Source of the DNA: Spiribacter sp. 1M189
GTDB lineage: Bacteria > Pseudomonadota > Gammaproteobacteria > Nitrococcales > Nitrococcaceae
NCBI RefSeq assembly: GCF_040838345.1
Contig: NZ_JBAKFF010000001.1
Coordinates: forward strand, 186,001-250,000
Direction of reading: 5' to 3'
Length of the DNA: 64,000 nt
Of this stretch, positions 48,756-63,688 are shown in pieces. The notes beneath the pieces are model-generated. The model had not been told where the DNA came from. It ran no database searches and was given only the letters and a program-made list of their open reading frames with translations. The position numbers and the translations under genes were made by a program. Numbering within the stretch: the first letter of the stretch is position 1; each line of letters opens with the position of its first letter.

Positions 48756-49436
48756 ATGATGATGGTGATAATCGGCGCCGGGCCCGTCGGCGTCAATCTG
48801 ATCGAACAGGCCCTCTCAGGGACGAACAACGAGCTCATCGTGGTCGAGAGCGACCCGAAACTGGCCGATGCCTGTGCCGAAAACCACGATGTCCGCGTCC
48901 TGTCCATGGACGTCGGCGACGATGCCTTCGTCAAGGAAAGCGAACTGGCCCGGGCAGAGGCGCTCATCGCGACCACGGACGACGACTCCACCAACCTGAT
49001 GGCGGTGCTCCTGGCCAAGGAGGCGGGTGTCGAGACACTCACCAGCACGGTGAGTCGCAGCTCCCATACCGGCATGTTCCGGCGCCTGGGGGTGCATGTG
49101 CTCGGCGATCCGGAGCGTCTGGTCGCGCAGCATCTGCTCGATATCACCCTGTTGCCGGAGATCAACGATGTCACCACCCTGCGCGGTGGCCAGCAGATCA
49201 TCGAGCTCCGGCTTGATGATCACTCGCCGTTGATCGGACTGAGCGCCGCGGAGATTCGCGAGCGCCGTCTCCTGAACGAGGACCTGGAGCTCCTTGCGCG
49301 GGTGCGCGATGACCACACCCGGCCGCTTGCCGACGATGATCGGCTGGAGCACGGGGATGCGATCATTCTGTTTGCGGCCGAGCGGCTGCGTGGCCGTCGT
49401 CGGCGGATCTTCCGGGAAAAACGGCAGGGCGGGTAG
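48756..49436 (+). CDS. TrkA-type potassium channel regulatory protein (single RCK unit)
   Basis: A 226-aa cytosolic protein with an RCK_N Rossmann domain (IIGAGPVGVNLIEQAL; DVGDDAFVKES) and an RCK_C domain (EINDVTTLRGGQQIIELRL; GDAIILFA). It gates TrkH by binding NAD(H) or ATP/ADP. E. coli TrkA carries two such units in 458 aa; here one unit is present, so it likely forms tetramers in the KtrA manner. GGAGG stands 11 bases upstream of the ATG at 48756. trkH follows 3 bases later. Confidence 0.88.
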   Translation: MMMVIIGAGPVGVNLIEQALSGTNNELIVVESDPKLADACAENHDVRVLSMDVGDDAFVKESELARAEALIATTDDDSTNLMAVLLAKEAGVETLTSTVSRSSHTGMFRRLGVHVLGDPERLVAQHLLDITLLPEINDVTTLRGGQQIIELRLDDHSPLIGLSAAEIRERRLLNEDLELLARVRDDHTRPLADDDRLEHGDAIILFAAERLRGRRRRIFREKRQGG

Positions 49437-49439
49437 ATC

Positions 49440-50906
49440 GTGCGCGAGATACTGCGCGGCGTCGGTTTCCTCCTGCATGCGCCCGGCGCCATGGCCCTGG
49501 CGTCGCTGCCCATCGCCTGGTGGGGGGGCGAGCGTTGGGGCATGGTGGGCCTGCTGGTGACCGCGGCGGTCTCGCTGATCCCGGCCCAGGTGCTCATCTG
49601 GACGACGCGTGGCCCGACCGAGTTCTATCGCTACCAGTCGATGTTGATCGCGGCGATCAGCTGGCTGCTGATTACGATGATCGGTGCCATCCCGTTTTTC
49701 GTCAGCGCCCATCTCTCGCCCCCGTCGATGGAGGCCGCGACGGCCTTCTTCCGCTATCCGGCCCATGCCTTTTTCGAGTCGGTGTCGGGTTTTACCTCCA
49801 CCGGGCTGACCGTGGTGGCCGCCGCCTCTGAGCTGCCGCACCATATCCAGTGGTGGCGCAGCTTTATTCAGTGGATTGGCGGCATCGGCGTGATCCTGCT
49901 GCTGCTCGCGGTCATTCCGGCGGAGCGCGGTGCCATCAACCTCTACTTCTCCGAGGCTCGTGACGAGAAGATCCTGCCCACCGTCAAATCCACCGTTCAG
50001 GCGATCTGGGCGATCTATGTCGGCTACACGCTGGTGGGCATCGCGCTGCTATGGGTTGCCGGAGAACCGCTCTGGCGGGCGATCAACCATGCCATGGCGG
50101 CGATCTCCACGGGCGGGTTCACCATCACCGATGACGGCATCGCCAATGCCCCGGCACAGGTCAAACTGGCGTACGTCCCGATCATGCTGGTCGGTGCCAT
50201 CAGCTTTCTGGTGCACTATCGTATGGTGGTCCAGCGCGTCCGCTTCAGGGCGCTCTGGCAGCTGCTGGAAGTCCGTGTCTTCGTCTATGTCCTGGTGTTC
50301 GGCAGCCTGATCCTCTGGGTGCATCGCGCGCTGGTGGGCGGCGAGAGCGATCCGGTCAGCTCGCTGGTGCTCTGGGTCTCGGCAATGACGGCGAGTGGTG
50401 TGGCGTCCGTCGATCTGACAACGGTGGATAACGGCTCGCTGCTGCTGTTGCTGGTCGGGCTGGCCATGGGAGGTATGGCCGGTTCGGCCGCCGGGGGGAT
50501 CAAACACTTGCGGGTCGGTCTGCTGTTCAAGGATGTCATTGGCCAGCTGCGCCGTCTGCGGGCCACCCCGCATGAGGTGGTGGTGCTGCGCTACAACGGC
50601 AACCGCATCACGCCGGAGGAGATGGCGGCACTCGGCCACACGGCGCTGCGCCTGGTGAGCGTGTTCATCCTGCTATGGCTGGCCGGTGTGTTCCTCATGC
50701 TCTACTGGATGCCCGAGGACATGCCGCTCTCCTACATCTTCTTCGATACGGCGTCGGCGATTTTCAACAATGGCCTGGGGGTGGGGATTGCCGGGCCGGA
50801 CCTGGACAGCGGGTCGGCGCTGGTCATGAGCATGCTGATGCTGCTCGGGCGCCTCGAGGTCTTTCCGCTCCTCCTGCTGGCGGCGTTCTTCCTGGGGCGG
50901 CGATAG
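49440..50906 (+). CDS. trkH: Trk-type potassium uptake protein TrkH
   Basis: A 488-aa membrane protein with four P-loop repeats forming the K+ pore: SVSGFTSTGLTVV, AAISTGGFTI, MTASGVASVDL and IFNNGLGVGI. GGMAGSAAGGIKHLRV between the third and fourth repeats is typical of TrkH. It begins at a GTG and imports K+, the main cytoplasmic counter-cation in salt-adapted bacteria. Confidence 0.93.
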   Translation: MREILRGVGFLLHAPGAMALASLPIAWWGGERWGMVGLLVTAAVSLIPAQVLIWTTRGPTEFYRYQSMLIAAISWLLITMIGAIPFFVSAHLSPPSMEAATAFFRYPAHAFFESVSGFTSTGLTVVAAASELPHHIQWWRSFIQWIGGIGVILLLLAVIPAERGAINLYFSEARDEKILPTVKSTVQAIWAIYVGYTLVGIALLWVAGEPLWRAINHAMAAISTGGFTITDDGIANAPAQVKLAYVPIMLVGAISFLVHYRMVVQRVRFRALWQLLEVRVFVYVLVFGSLILWVHRALVGGESDPVSSLVLWVSAMTASGVASVDLTTVDNGSLLLLLVGLAMGGMAGSAAGGIKHLRVGLLFKDVIGQLRRLRATPHEVVVLRYNGNRITPEEMAALGHTALRLVSVFILLWLAGVFLMLYWMPEDMPLSYIFFDTASAIFNNGLGVGIAGPDLDSGSALVMSMLMLLGRLEVFPLLLLAAFFLGRR

Positions 50907-50998
50907 CCGCGGGTGGCATACCGCCCATTGACCCGCGCAACCTGTACAATGGTGCGTTTTGCACCATCCGCCCGGATGCGGGCCGCCAGGAACCTTCA

Positions 50999-52840
<1,842 letters not shown>

Positions 52841-52851
52841 GCGCGGCCGGC

Positions 52852-53742
52852 TCAGTGATCGCGCTGGATGATGTAATCGGCGAGTGAGCGGAGCGTGTCG
52901 CCGGCGGCGCCGAACGGCGACAGGGCATCCACGGCCTGGTCACGCAGTTCGGCGGCAAAGCGGCGCGATTCCTCGAGCCCGATCAGGCCGGGGTAGGTGG
53001 GTTTGTCGCGACGCGCATCCGCGCCACTGGCCTTGCCCGTGTGGCGGCTGTCGCCGGTGACGTCAAGGACATCGTCCTGGACCTGGAAGGCCAGTCCGAT
53101 GCAGTGGCCATAGCGGTCGAGGGCGGCCTGGGCGTCGGCGCTGACCGCCTGCGGTGCGCAGAGCGCGCCGAGACGGAGACTGGCGAGAATCAGCGCGCCG
53201 GTCTTGTGAATGTGCATATCCTCGAGTTCGGCGATATCCAGCTGCCGTCCCACCGCCGCCAGGTCCATGGCCTGGCCGCCGGCCATCCCGCGCGAGCCGA
53301 CCGCTCTGGCCAGCTCTTCGACCATGCGGATCCGTCGCCCGGCATCGACCAGGCCGGCCTCGGCGATCAGCCGGAAGGCCAGTGCCTGCAGGGCATCCCC
53401 CACCAGGATGGCGGTCGCTTCGTCGAAGGCGCGATGGCAGGTGGGCTGGCCCCGGCGCAGGTCATCATCGTCCATCGCCGGCAGATCGTCATGCACCAGC
53501 GAGTAGGCATGGATCATTTCCACGGCACAGGCCGGTGCGTCCAGGGCGGCGCCGGTTTCGCCGAAGAGCGCACCGGCCTGGTAGACCAGAAAGGGTCGCA
53601 GACGCTTGCCGGGGGTCAGGGCGGCGTAGCGCATGGCCTCATGAAGGCGGGACGGGGTCAGTGCCGGATCCGGCAATACCGCGTGGAGGGCGGCCTCGGC
53701 GCGTTGCTGGCCGTTATCCAGCGCCTCAGTCAGCGTCGCCAT
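52852..53742 (-). CDS. ispA: Farnesyl/geranylgeranyl diphosphate synthase IspA
   Basis: Short-chain trans-prenyltransferase, 296 aa. The first Asp motif is DDLPAMDDDDLRRG, with the two-residue insertion of bacterial FPP synthases, and the second is QVQDDVLDVTGD. GKRLRP binds IPP. The ATG at 53740-53742 overlaps xseB by 17 nt, the standard xseB-ispA pair. No dxs follows in this window; instead typA converges from the left. Confidence 0.95.
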   Translation of the reverse strand: MATLTEALDNGQQRAEAALHAVLPDPALTPSRLHEAMRYAALTPGKRLRPFLVYQAGALFGETGAALDAPACAVEMIHAYSLVHDDLPAMDDDDLRRGQPTCHRAFDEATAILVGDALQALAFRLIAEAGLVDAGRRIRMVEELARAVGSRGMAGGQAMDLAAVGRQLDIAELEDMHIHKTGALILASLRLGALCAPQAVSADAQAALDRYGHCIGLAFQVQDDVLDVTGDSRHTGKASGADARRDKPTYPGLIGLEESRRFAAELRDQAVDALSPFGAAGDTLRSLADYIIQRDH

Positions 53743-53977
53743 CACCCGCCTCGCCGAAAGGCTCGGGTTCGGCGTCGGCATCCCGGCCCATGAGGATCTC
53801 CACCCGCTGTTCCGCCTCGGCGAGCGCCTTCTGGCATTCGCGGGTGAGCCGGATTCCCTGCTCGAAGCACTCCAGCGACTGCTCCAGGGTGAGTTCGCCG
53901 CGTTCCATGCGCTCCACCAGGGTTTCCAACGTTTTCAGTGCCGTCTCGAAATCCGGCGTCTCGGTATCGTTGCTCAT
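53726..53977 (-). CDS. xseB: Exodeoxyribonuclease VII small subunit
   Basis: An 83-aa helical subunit with the family core FETALKTLETLVERMERGELTLEQSLECFEQGIRL. It assembles with XseA, not in this window, to degrade single-stranded DNA. The ATG at 53975-53977 was chosen by homology; the longer frame to 54103 is not supported. It is divergent from parE. Confidence 0.95.
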   Translation of the reverse strand: MSNDTETPDFETALKTLETLVERMERGELTLEQSLECFEQGIRLTRECQKALAEAEQRVEILMGRDADAEPEPFGEAGDGDAD

Positions 53978-53996
53978 GGCCTTCAGTGTAGCGTGA

Positions 53997-55994
<1,998 letters not shown>

Positions 55995-56019
55995 ATTCCA
56001 CAGGAGCGAGTCACAGGCA

Positions 56020-58269
<2,250 letters not shown>

Positions 58270-58273
58270 AACC

Positions 58274-59158
58274 GTGAAGCGGATCATGCTGTTCCTGGGC
58301 ACCAACATCGCCATCATCATCGTGCTGGGCACGGTGCTGAGGCTGCTGGGTGTTGATCGCCTGCTGCAGGCGGACGGCGGTGCACTGGACTATCAGGCGC
58401 TGCTGATCTTCGCCGCGGTATTCGGCATGGGCGGCAGCTTTCTGTCGCTTGCCATCTCCAAGTGGATGGCCAAGCGCGCCATGGGCGTGCGGGTGATCGA
58501 AAAGCCTGCCAACGCGGTCGAGCAATGGCTCATCGATACGGTCCGCGAGCAGGCCCGTGCCGCCGGCGTCGGCATGCCCGAGGTGGGGATCTACGACTCG
58601 CCCCAGGTCAACGCCTTCGCGACTGGCATGAGCCGCAACAACGCCCTGGTCGCCGTCAGCAGCGGACTGCTCCAGACCATGACCCGGGACGAGGCCGAGG
58701 CGGTGCTCGCCCACGAGGTCTGTCATGTCCAGAACGGCGACATGGTCACGCTGGCGCTTATCCAGGGGGTTGTGAATACCTTCGTGATCTTCCTCGCCCG
58801 GGTCATCGGCCATTTTGTCGATCGGGCGGTGTTCAAGAACGAGCGTGGCCACGGCCCCGGTTTCTGGATCACCACCATCATCGCCGAGATCCTGCTGGCG
58901 GTGCTCGCCTCGGTGATCGTGATGTGGTTCTCGCGCCAGCGCGAGTTCCGGGCCGATGCCGGCGCCGCGGCCCTCGCCGGCCGCGACAAGATGATCGCGG
59001 CCCTGCAGCGTCTCGGCGGCACACCGCCGGCGGAGGACCTGCCGGACCAGATGGAGGCCTTCGGTATCTCGGGACGCATTGCCCGGGGTGGATTGAAGCG
59101 CTGGTTCATGTCGCATCCACCGATCGAGGAGCGGATCGAGGCCCTGAGACGCGGTTAG
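58274..59158 (+). CDS. htpX: Membrane zinc metalloprotease HtpX
   Basis: A 294-aa M48B protease for quality control of inner-membrane proteins. It has two N-terminal membrane helices, the zinc motif [13 protein letters not shown], two more helices, and the third zinc ligand Glu in [17 protein letters not shown]. The GTG at 58274 with AAGGAG upstream matches the family start ([14 protein letters not shown]); the longer frame from 58205 lies inside parC. Confidence 0.95.
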   Translation: MKRIMLFLGTNIAIIIVLGTVLRLLGVDRLLQADGGALDYQALLIFAAVFGMGGSFLSLAISKWMAKRAMGVRVIEKPANAVEQWLIDTVREQARAAGVGMPEVGIYDSPQVNAFATGMSRNNALVAVSSGLLQTMTRDEAEAVLAHEVCHVQNGDMVTLALIQGVVNTFVIFLARVIGHFVDRAVFKNERGHGPGFWITTIIAEILLAVLASVIVMWFSRQREFRADAGAAALAGRDKMIAALQRLGGTPPAEDLPDQMEAFGISGRIARGGLKRWFMSHPPIEERIEALRRG

Positions 59159-59164
59159 GCGCTG

Positions 59165-59276
59165 TGCCGGCTCCGCCCCTTTCCCCGGACTCACGCGAGA
59201 CGCGGGGCGTGGAGCGCGGTGGATGTCACACAGACGGGCGCCTCAAGATCGTCCGGGAAAAGGGGCGGAGCCGGCA
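59165..59276. repeat. Palindromic-arm element, copy 1 (112 bp)
   Basis: Two 26-bp inverted arms (59165-59190 and 59251-59276, one mismatch) enclose a 60-nt loop. The loop is 40/60 identical, without gaps, to the reverse complement of the loop of copy 2. It begins 7 bases after the htpX stop codon. It could be a non-autonomous REP/MITE-like element or a structured RNA. Confidence 0.85.
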
Positions 59277-59305
59277 AGCCCGGGATCTAGTGGTTTGTCA
59301 TGGCT

Positions 59306-59419
59306 TGTCGGTCCCGTCTCCTTGTCCCGGGCGACCTCGGGGCGCGTTTCGGTGTGTTATCCACTGCGTGAAGCGCCTCGCGCACCGCGCGAGCCCGGGA
59401 CAAGGAGACGGGAGCGACA
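59306..59419. repeat. Palindromic-arm element, copy 2 (114 bp, opposite orientation)
   Basis: Two 27-bp inverted arms (59306-59332 and 59393-59419, one mismatch) enclose a 60-nt loop. The arms differ in sequence from those of copy 1 but each pair remains complementary. The loop shares GTGGAT and CACAC blocks with copy 1. It ends 27 bases before the epmB stop codon, so the two copies fill the gap between converging genes htpX and epmB. Confidence 0.85.
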
Positions 59420-59446
59420 GGGCACGGCGGCAGATTGACCGCGCTC

Positions 59447-60445
59447 TCAACCCTTTGCTGTCCACTCGATCGGCACCTTCCACGGCTCGCCGGCCACCTC
59501 GCGCACGAGTCTTGGTAACAGGTAGCCGGGGGTGCGGGCGGCCAGACGGCGCATCAGCCCGCAGGCCTCGGTTTCGGGTACCTCGAAGTGGGCCGCGCCT
59601 CGGACACGGTCGAGGAGGTGCAGGTAGTAGGGCTGGACACCGAGGTCGAATAACCGCTCGCCGAGCGCCTCGAGCACGTCGGCGTCATCATTGACTCCGC
59701 GCAGCAGGACCGCCTGGTTATAGAGTCGCACGCCTTGCTCAGCGAGGCGCTGGAGGGCCTCGGCCACGCCGGTATCGAGTTCGTTGGGGTGGTTGGCATG
59801 GATGACCATGACCGCGCTGAGGCGGGTACCGGCGAGCCAGTCCAGCAGGTCGGCGTCGATCCGGCTTGGCAGGACCACCGGCAGACGGCTGTGGACGCGG
59901 ATGCGGCGCAGATGGGGGATGTCGGCCAGACCATCCGCCAGTTCCCGCAGGCGTCGGTCGTTCAGGCTGAGTGGGTCGCCGCCGCTGAGGATGGCCTCAT
60001 GGATCGTGCTGTCTCCCCGCAGGTACGCCAGGGCCGCGGTCCAGTGTCCAGCGCTGGCGCTGGCCTCGGCGTAAGGGAAATGCCGGCGAAAGCAGTAGCG
60101 GCAGTTGATGGCGCAGGCACCGGTGGCCACCAGCAGGGCGCGGCCCTGGTACTTGTGGATCACGCCGCCGTCTCGCAGGCTCGCGCCATCGCCGACTGGA
60201 TCATCAGCGAAACCCGGGGTATCCGTTGCCTCGGCGCCGATGGGCAGGACCTGGCGCAGCAGCGGATCATCCGGGTCTCCCGGGCGGATACGGGCGAGAT
60301 AGGCCTGGGGTACCCGTAGTGGAAACAGATCGGCGGCCTGCCGGGCCGGTCCGAGCAGGTCAGGGTCGAGCTGCAGCTTCTCGAGCAGAGCGGCGGGATC
60401 GCGGAGGGCCGCCTGCCACTCGCGCTGCCACTGCGCTGGCATCAT
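59447..60445 (-). CDS. epmB: EF-P (R)-beta-lysine 2,3-aminomutase EpmB
   Basis: Radical SAM enzyme, 332 aa, converting alpha-lysine to beta-lysine for EF-P modification. The CX3CX2C iron-sulfur motif uses C111, C115 and C118 (CAINCRYCFRRHFPY); AILSGGDPLSLND and the PLP Lys-containing C-terminal region are typical of the aminomutase family. It is divergent from efp, with epmA just downstream of efp, so the whole modification system is grouped. Confidence 0.95.
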   Translation of the reverse strand: MMPAQWQREWQAALRDPAALLEKLQLDPDLLGPARQAADLFPLRVPQAYLARIRPGDPDDPLLRQVLPIGAEATDTPGFADDPVGDGASLRDGGVIHKYQGRALLVATGACAINCRYCFRRHFPYAEASASAGHWTAALAYLRGDSTIHEAILSGGDPLSLNDRRLRELADGLADIPHLRRIRVHSRLPVVLPSRIDADLLDWLAGTRLSAVMVIHANHPNELDTGVAEALQRLAEQGVRLYNQAVLLRGVNDDADVLEALGERLFDLGVQPYYLHLLDRVRGAAHFEVPETEACGLMRRLAARTPGYLLPRLVREVAGEPWKVPIEWTAKG

Positions 60446-60527
60446 GATGTTATCCCTTCGTCTTTTCCGTTAGCATGCTGCGCCATCCGCCGCGTACCGA
60501 TGCGGCCGCGAGCGCAATGGAGAACCA

Positions 60528-61097
60528 ATGGCGAGTTACAGCACCAACCAGTTCAAGTCGGGCCTCAAGCTCATGCTCGACGGCGAACCCTACACCATTG
60601 TCGAGAACGAGTTCGTCAAGCCGGGTAAGGGGCAGGCATTCAACCGGGTCAAGGTCCGTAACCTCAAGACCGGCAAGGTCATTGATCGTACCTTCAAGTC
60701 CGGCGAGAGCGTTGAGGCCGCTGACGTTCTGGAAACGGAGATGCAGTATCTCTACAACGATGGCGAGTTCTATCACTTCATGGCGCCGGAGACCTTCGAG
60801 CAGCATCCCGCGCCACCGGAAGCCGTGGGTGATGCCGGCAAGTGGTTGAAGGAACAGGATATCTGCAGTGTGACGCTGTACAACGGCGAACCGTTGTCGG
60901 TGGAGCCGCCACCGCATGTCACCCTGCAGGTCACGCAGACCGATCCCGGCCTGAAGGGCGACACCAGCAGCGGCGGCAGCAAGCCGGCGACCCTCGAGAC
61001 CGGCGCGGTGGTCCAGGTGCCGCTGTTCATCCAGGAGGGTGAGGTGCTGAAGGTGGATACCCGCACCGGCGAGTATGTTTCCCGGGCCAAGGACTGA
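60528..61097 (+). CDS. efp: Elongation factor P
   Basis: A 189-aa three-domain factor relieving ribosome stalling at polyproline. The loop KPGKGQAF carries Lys34, the residue beta-lysylated by EpmA. The C-terminal OB domain has the EF-P signature [27 protein letters not shown] precedes the ATG. It stands between epmB and epmA. Confidence 0.97.
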   Translation: MASYSTNQFKSGLKLMLDGEPYTIVENEFVKPGKGQAFNRVKVRNLKTGKVIDRTFKSGESVEAADVLETEMQYLYNDGEFYHFMAPETFEQHPAPPEAVGDAGKWLKEQDICSVTLYNGEPLSVEPPPHVTLQVTQTDPGLKGDTSSGGSKPATLETGAVVQVPLFIQEGEVLKVDTRTGEYVSRAKD

Positions 61098-61143
61098 GGC
61101 CTGAGCCGATGGGCGTTCTCCGGCCCGTCTGCCCGGTCATCGA

Positions 61144-62109
61144 ATGACCGGCAACCGAGCTGGCATGGCTGGCGCAGACTGGCCACCAAGCGCGGACATC
61201 GGCCGGCTTCGCCAGCGGGCAGACTGGCTGAAGGCGGTACGCCGCTTCTTCGCCGAGCGCGAACTCATTGAGGTAGAGACCCCTGTGCTGTCGCAGGCGG
61301 GCGTGACCGATGTGCATATCGAGAGCCTGCGCGAGCGCGATACGGGGCGCTGGCTGCAGACCTCGCCGGAATACGCCATGAAGCGCCTGCTGGCCGCCGG
61401 CCTGGGTGACTGCTACCAGATCACACGGGCGTTCCGTGCCGGCGAGCAGGGGCGCTGGCACAACCCCGAGTTCACCCTGTTGGAGTGGTATCGGCTCGGC
61501 TTCCATCCGGATCAGCTCATGGACGAGGTGGCTGCGCTGGTGGCGGGATTCCTCGGTGCCACCGGCGTGGTCCGCAAGCGTTATGTGGATGCCTTCCTCG
61601 ATGCGGGGCTGCCGGATCCGCTGGTGGCCGGTGAGGCGGAACTGACGCGGGCTGCCTCCGGTCACCCGAATGCGATGCCGGTGCCGACGGGGTTGTCTCG
61701 GCACGGCCTGCTTGACTGGCTGTTCAGCCAAGTGGTCGTCCCCGGGCTACCGGCGCGCTGTTTCATCACCCATTACCCGGCCGGCCAGGCGGTGCTGGCC
61801 CGGCTCGACGACGCCGACCCGCGCGTCGCGGCGCGATTCGAGCTTTTCTGCAATGGGGTCGAGATCGCCAACGGGTTTCACGAACTCACGGACCCCGGCG
61901 CGCTCCGGCGCCGGTTCGAGTCCGATCAGGTGGCCCGCCGGCGGGCAGGACAGGCGATTCCCGACATTGACGAGCGCCTGCTGGCGGCAATGGCATCGGG
62001 CCTGCCGGACTGCGCTGGTGTGGCCCTGGGCCTGGATCGGCTGTTTGCCCTTGCGGCCGGCGAGGACTCACTCGCCGGTGTGATCGCTTTCCCCTGGGAT
62101 CGCGCCTGA
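61144..62109 (+). CDS. epmA: EF-P lysyltransferase EpmA (GenX/PoxA)
   Basis: A 321-aa paralogue of class II lysyl-tRNA synthetase lacking the anticodon-binding domain. It has motif 1 (FFAERELIEVETPVLS), motif 2 (YQITRAFRAGEQGRWHNPEFTLLEWYR) and motif 3 (GVALGLDRLFAL). It ligates beta-lysine to Lys34 of EF-P. Its end overlaps psd by 42 nt in the converging orientation. Confidence 0.95.
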   Translation: MTGNRAGMAGADWPPSADIGRLRQRADWLKAVRRFFAERELIEVETPVLSQAGVTDVHIESLRERDTGRWLQTSPEYAMKRLLAAGLGDCYQITRAFRAGEQGRWHNPEFTLLEWYRLGFHPDQLMDEVAALVAGFLGATGVVRKRYVDAFLDAGLPDPLVAGEAELTRAASGHPNAMPVPTGLSRHGLLDWLFSQVVVPGLPARCFITHYPAGQAVLARLDDADPRVAARFELFCNGVEIANGFHELTDPGALRRRFESDQVARRRAGQAIPDIDERLLAAMASGLPDCAGVALGLDRLFALAAGEDSLAGVIAFPWDRA

Positions 62110-62979
62110 TATGGCCTCGCTTGCCCTGCCAGCGAGTCGCTCACCCATGCGAATGGGCTGATCCACCGCCAGGCCGTCGCGCCAGGCCAGATCCTGTTCG
62201 GCGAGGAGCAGAATCACCGTGGAGCCCAGGTTGAACCGCCCCATCTCTTCGCCCATGTCCAATGCCACCGGAGCCTGGCGGTAGTCCCAGCTGCGGATGC
62301 GCTGGCCACGGGGTGGGGTGATTTCGCCCGCCCAGACGGTCTCGATGCTGCCGACACCGATGGCCCCCACGAGCACGACGGCCAGCGGTCCACCCGGCGT
62401 ATCGAAGACACTGATGACCCGCTCATTGCGGGCAAACAAGCGGGGAATCTGCTGCACCAATGGCCGCGAAACACCGAACAAGCGCCCCGGGACGTGCAGC
62501 ATGCGCTGCAGAGAACCCGCCACGGGCATGTGCACCCGGTGGTAATCACGGGGGGAGAGGTAGAGGGTCGCGAAGTGGCCGTCTTCGAACTGTCCTGCCA
62601 GCGCCTCGTCTCCTCCCAGCAGTTCGGTGACGCCATAGTCCTGGCCCTTGGCCTGAATCAGCCGACCCGCCGTGATGGTGCCGAACTCGCTGACACTCCC
62701 GTCAACCGGGCTGATGACCGCATCCGGCGCCGTCTCCAACGGCCGTGCGCCCGGCGCCAGCGCGCGTGTGAAGAAGTCGTTGAAGCTGACATAGGCATGG
62801 CTGTCACTGGCCGCCGCCTCACCTCGATCCACCGCATAGACGCGGCTGAAGACCCGGATCAGCAGGTTTTTCCAGGGACGCCAGCGCCAGCGCGCCAGCG
62901 CATGCACCACGCGGGAGACGCCATGCTGGGGCAGCATGGTGACGAAGGGACCGAAGAGTCTCGCGGTCATGCGGCTCAT
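62068..62979 (-). CDS. psd: Phosphatidylserine decarboxylase proenzyme
   Basis: Makes phosphatidylethanolamine at the inner membrane. The 303-aa proenzyme has the self-cleavage site LGST (FNLGSTVILLL), where the Ser becomes the pyruvoyl group, and the catalytic His in YLSPRDYHRVHMP. The SPVDGSV segment is also typical. It overlaps the SCO1 gene by 4 nt (ATGA), so both may be co-transcribed. Confidence 0.95.
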   Translation of the reverse strand: MSRMTARLFGPFVTMLPQHGVSRVVHALARWRWRPWKNLLIRVFSRVYAVDRGEAAASDSHAYVSFNDFFTRALAPGARPLETAPDAVISPVDGSVSEFGTITAGRLIQAKGQDYGVTELLGGDEALAGQFEDGHFATLYLSPRDYHRVHMPVAGSLQRMLHVPGRLFGVSRPLVQQIPRLFARNERVISVFDTPGGPLAVVLVGAIGVGSIETVWAGEITPPRGQRIRSWDYRQAPVALDMGEEMGRFNLGSTVILLLAEQDLAWRDGLAVDQPIRMGERLAGRASEAISGAIPGESDHTGE

Positions 62980-63635
62980 GCCGAGGGGAATCGCTGCTGG
63001 ATGCGCTGGTATTCCTCTGCCAGCACGTCGCGGCCATGCGGAGGCTGCCAGAGCGCCCGCAGCCGACCCTGCGGGTCGATCAGCAGAATGGCCGCGCTGT
63101 GATCAACCGCATAATCGCCGTTCTCATCGGGTTCATGCAGCGTGTATGAGATGCCCAGCGCGTCGGTCAGGCGGTCGATTTCTTCGCGCCCGCCGGTTAC
63201 CCCGACAAACGCATCGTTGAAATGCCCCACATAGTTCTCCATCGCGGCGGGGGTGTCGCGCTCGGGATCGACGGTCACGAAGACCACCTCCGGCATCGCT
63301 TCGGCCCCGTCGGTCTTCAGCTGCTGCACGGCACCGGCGAGCGTCGCCAGGGTCATGGGGCAGACATCCGGGCAGTGGGTAAAGCCGAAGAACAGGTATT
63401 GCCAGCGACCCGTCAGGTCCGCCGACGTCCAGGGTCCACCTTCATGATCCATCAGCGTGACCTCGGGCAGCGCCCGCGCCTGTGGCAGAACCGTGCCGAC
63501 CATCTCCTGCGATGGCCGATCGGCGCCTGACTCGGGCCCGGGCCAGAACATCATTGCCCCGGCCGCACTCAATCCGGCGACCAGCGCCACGGTAATGAAC
63601 AGTCCGACGGGGAAGTTGCCTTTCATGGCGCTCAT
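62976..63635 (-). CDS. SCO1/SenC-family copper chaperone
   Basis: A 219-aa membrane-anchored thioredoxin-fold protein that helps assemble the CuA centre of cytochrome oxidase or handles periplasmic copper. One N-terminal helix (LFITVALVAGLSAAGAMMF) is followed by the copper motif CPDVCP and the distal His in DYAVDHSAAILLIDP. The ATG at 63633-63635 has GGGAG upstream; the longer frame to 63719 is not supported. Confidence 0.9.
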   Translation of the reverse strand: MSAMKGNFPVGLFITVALVAGLSAAGAMMFWPGPESGADRPSQEMVGTVLPQARALPEVTLMDHEGGPWTSADLTGRWQYLFFGFTHCPDVCPMTLATLAGAVQQLKTDGAEAMPEVVFVTVDPERDTPAAMENYVGHFNDAFVGVTGGREEIDRLTDALGISYTLHEPDENGDYAVDHSAAILLIDPQGRLRALWQPPHGRDVLAEEYQRIQQRFPSA

Positions 63636-63688
63636 TATGCCACTCCCGGGGTGCATGCATGGGCATTCCGGGCTGATAGACTGTCCGG

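Noticed and set aside
50928-50950. TTGACC and TACAAT before typA as a promoter
   Set aside because: The spacing is only 11 bases, too short for a sigma-70 promoter; the TACAAT might serve with another weak -35.
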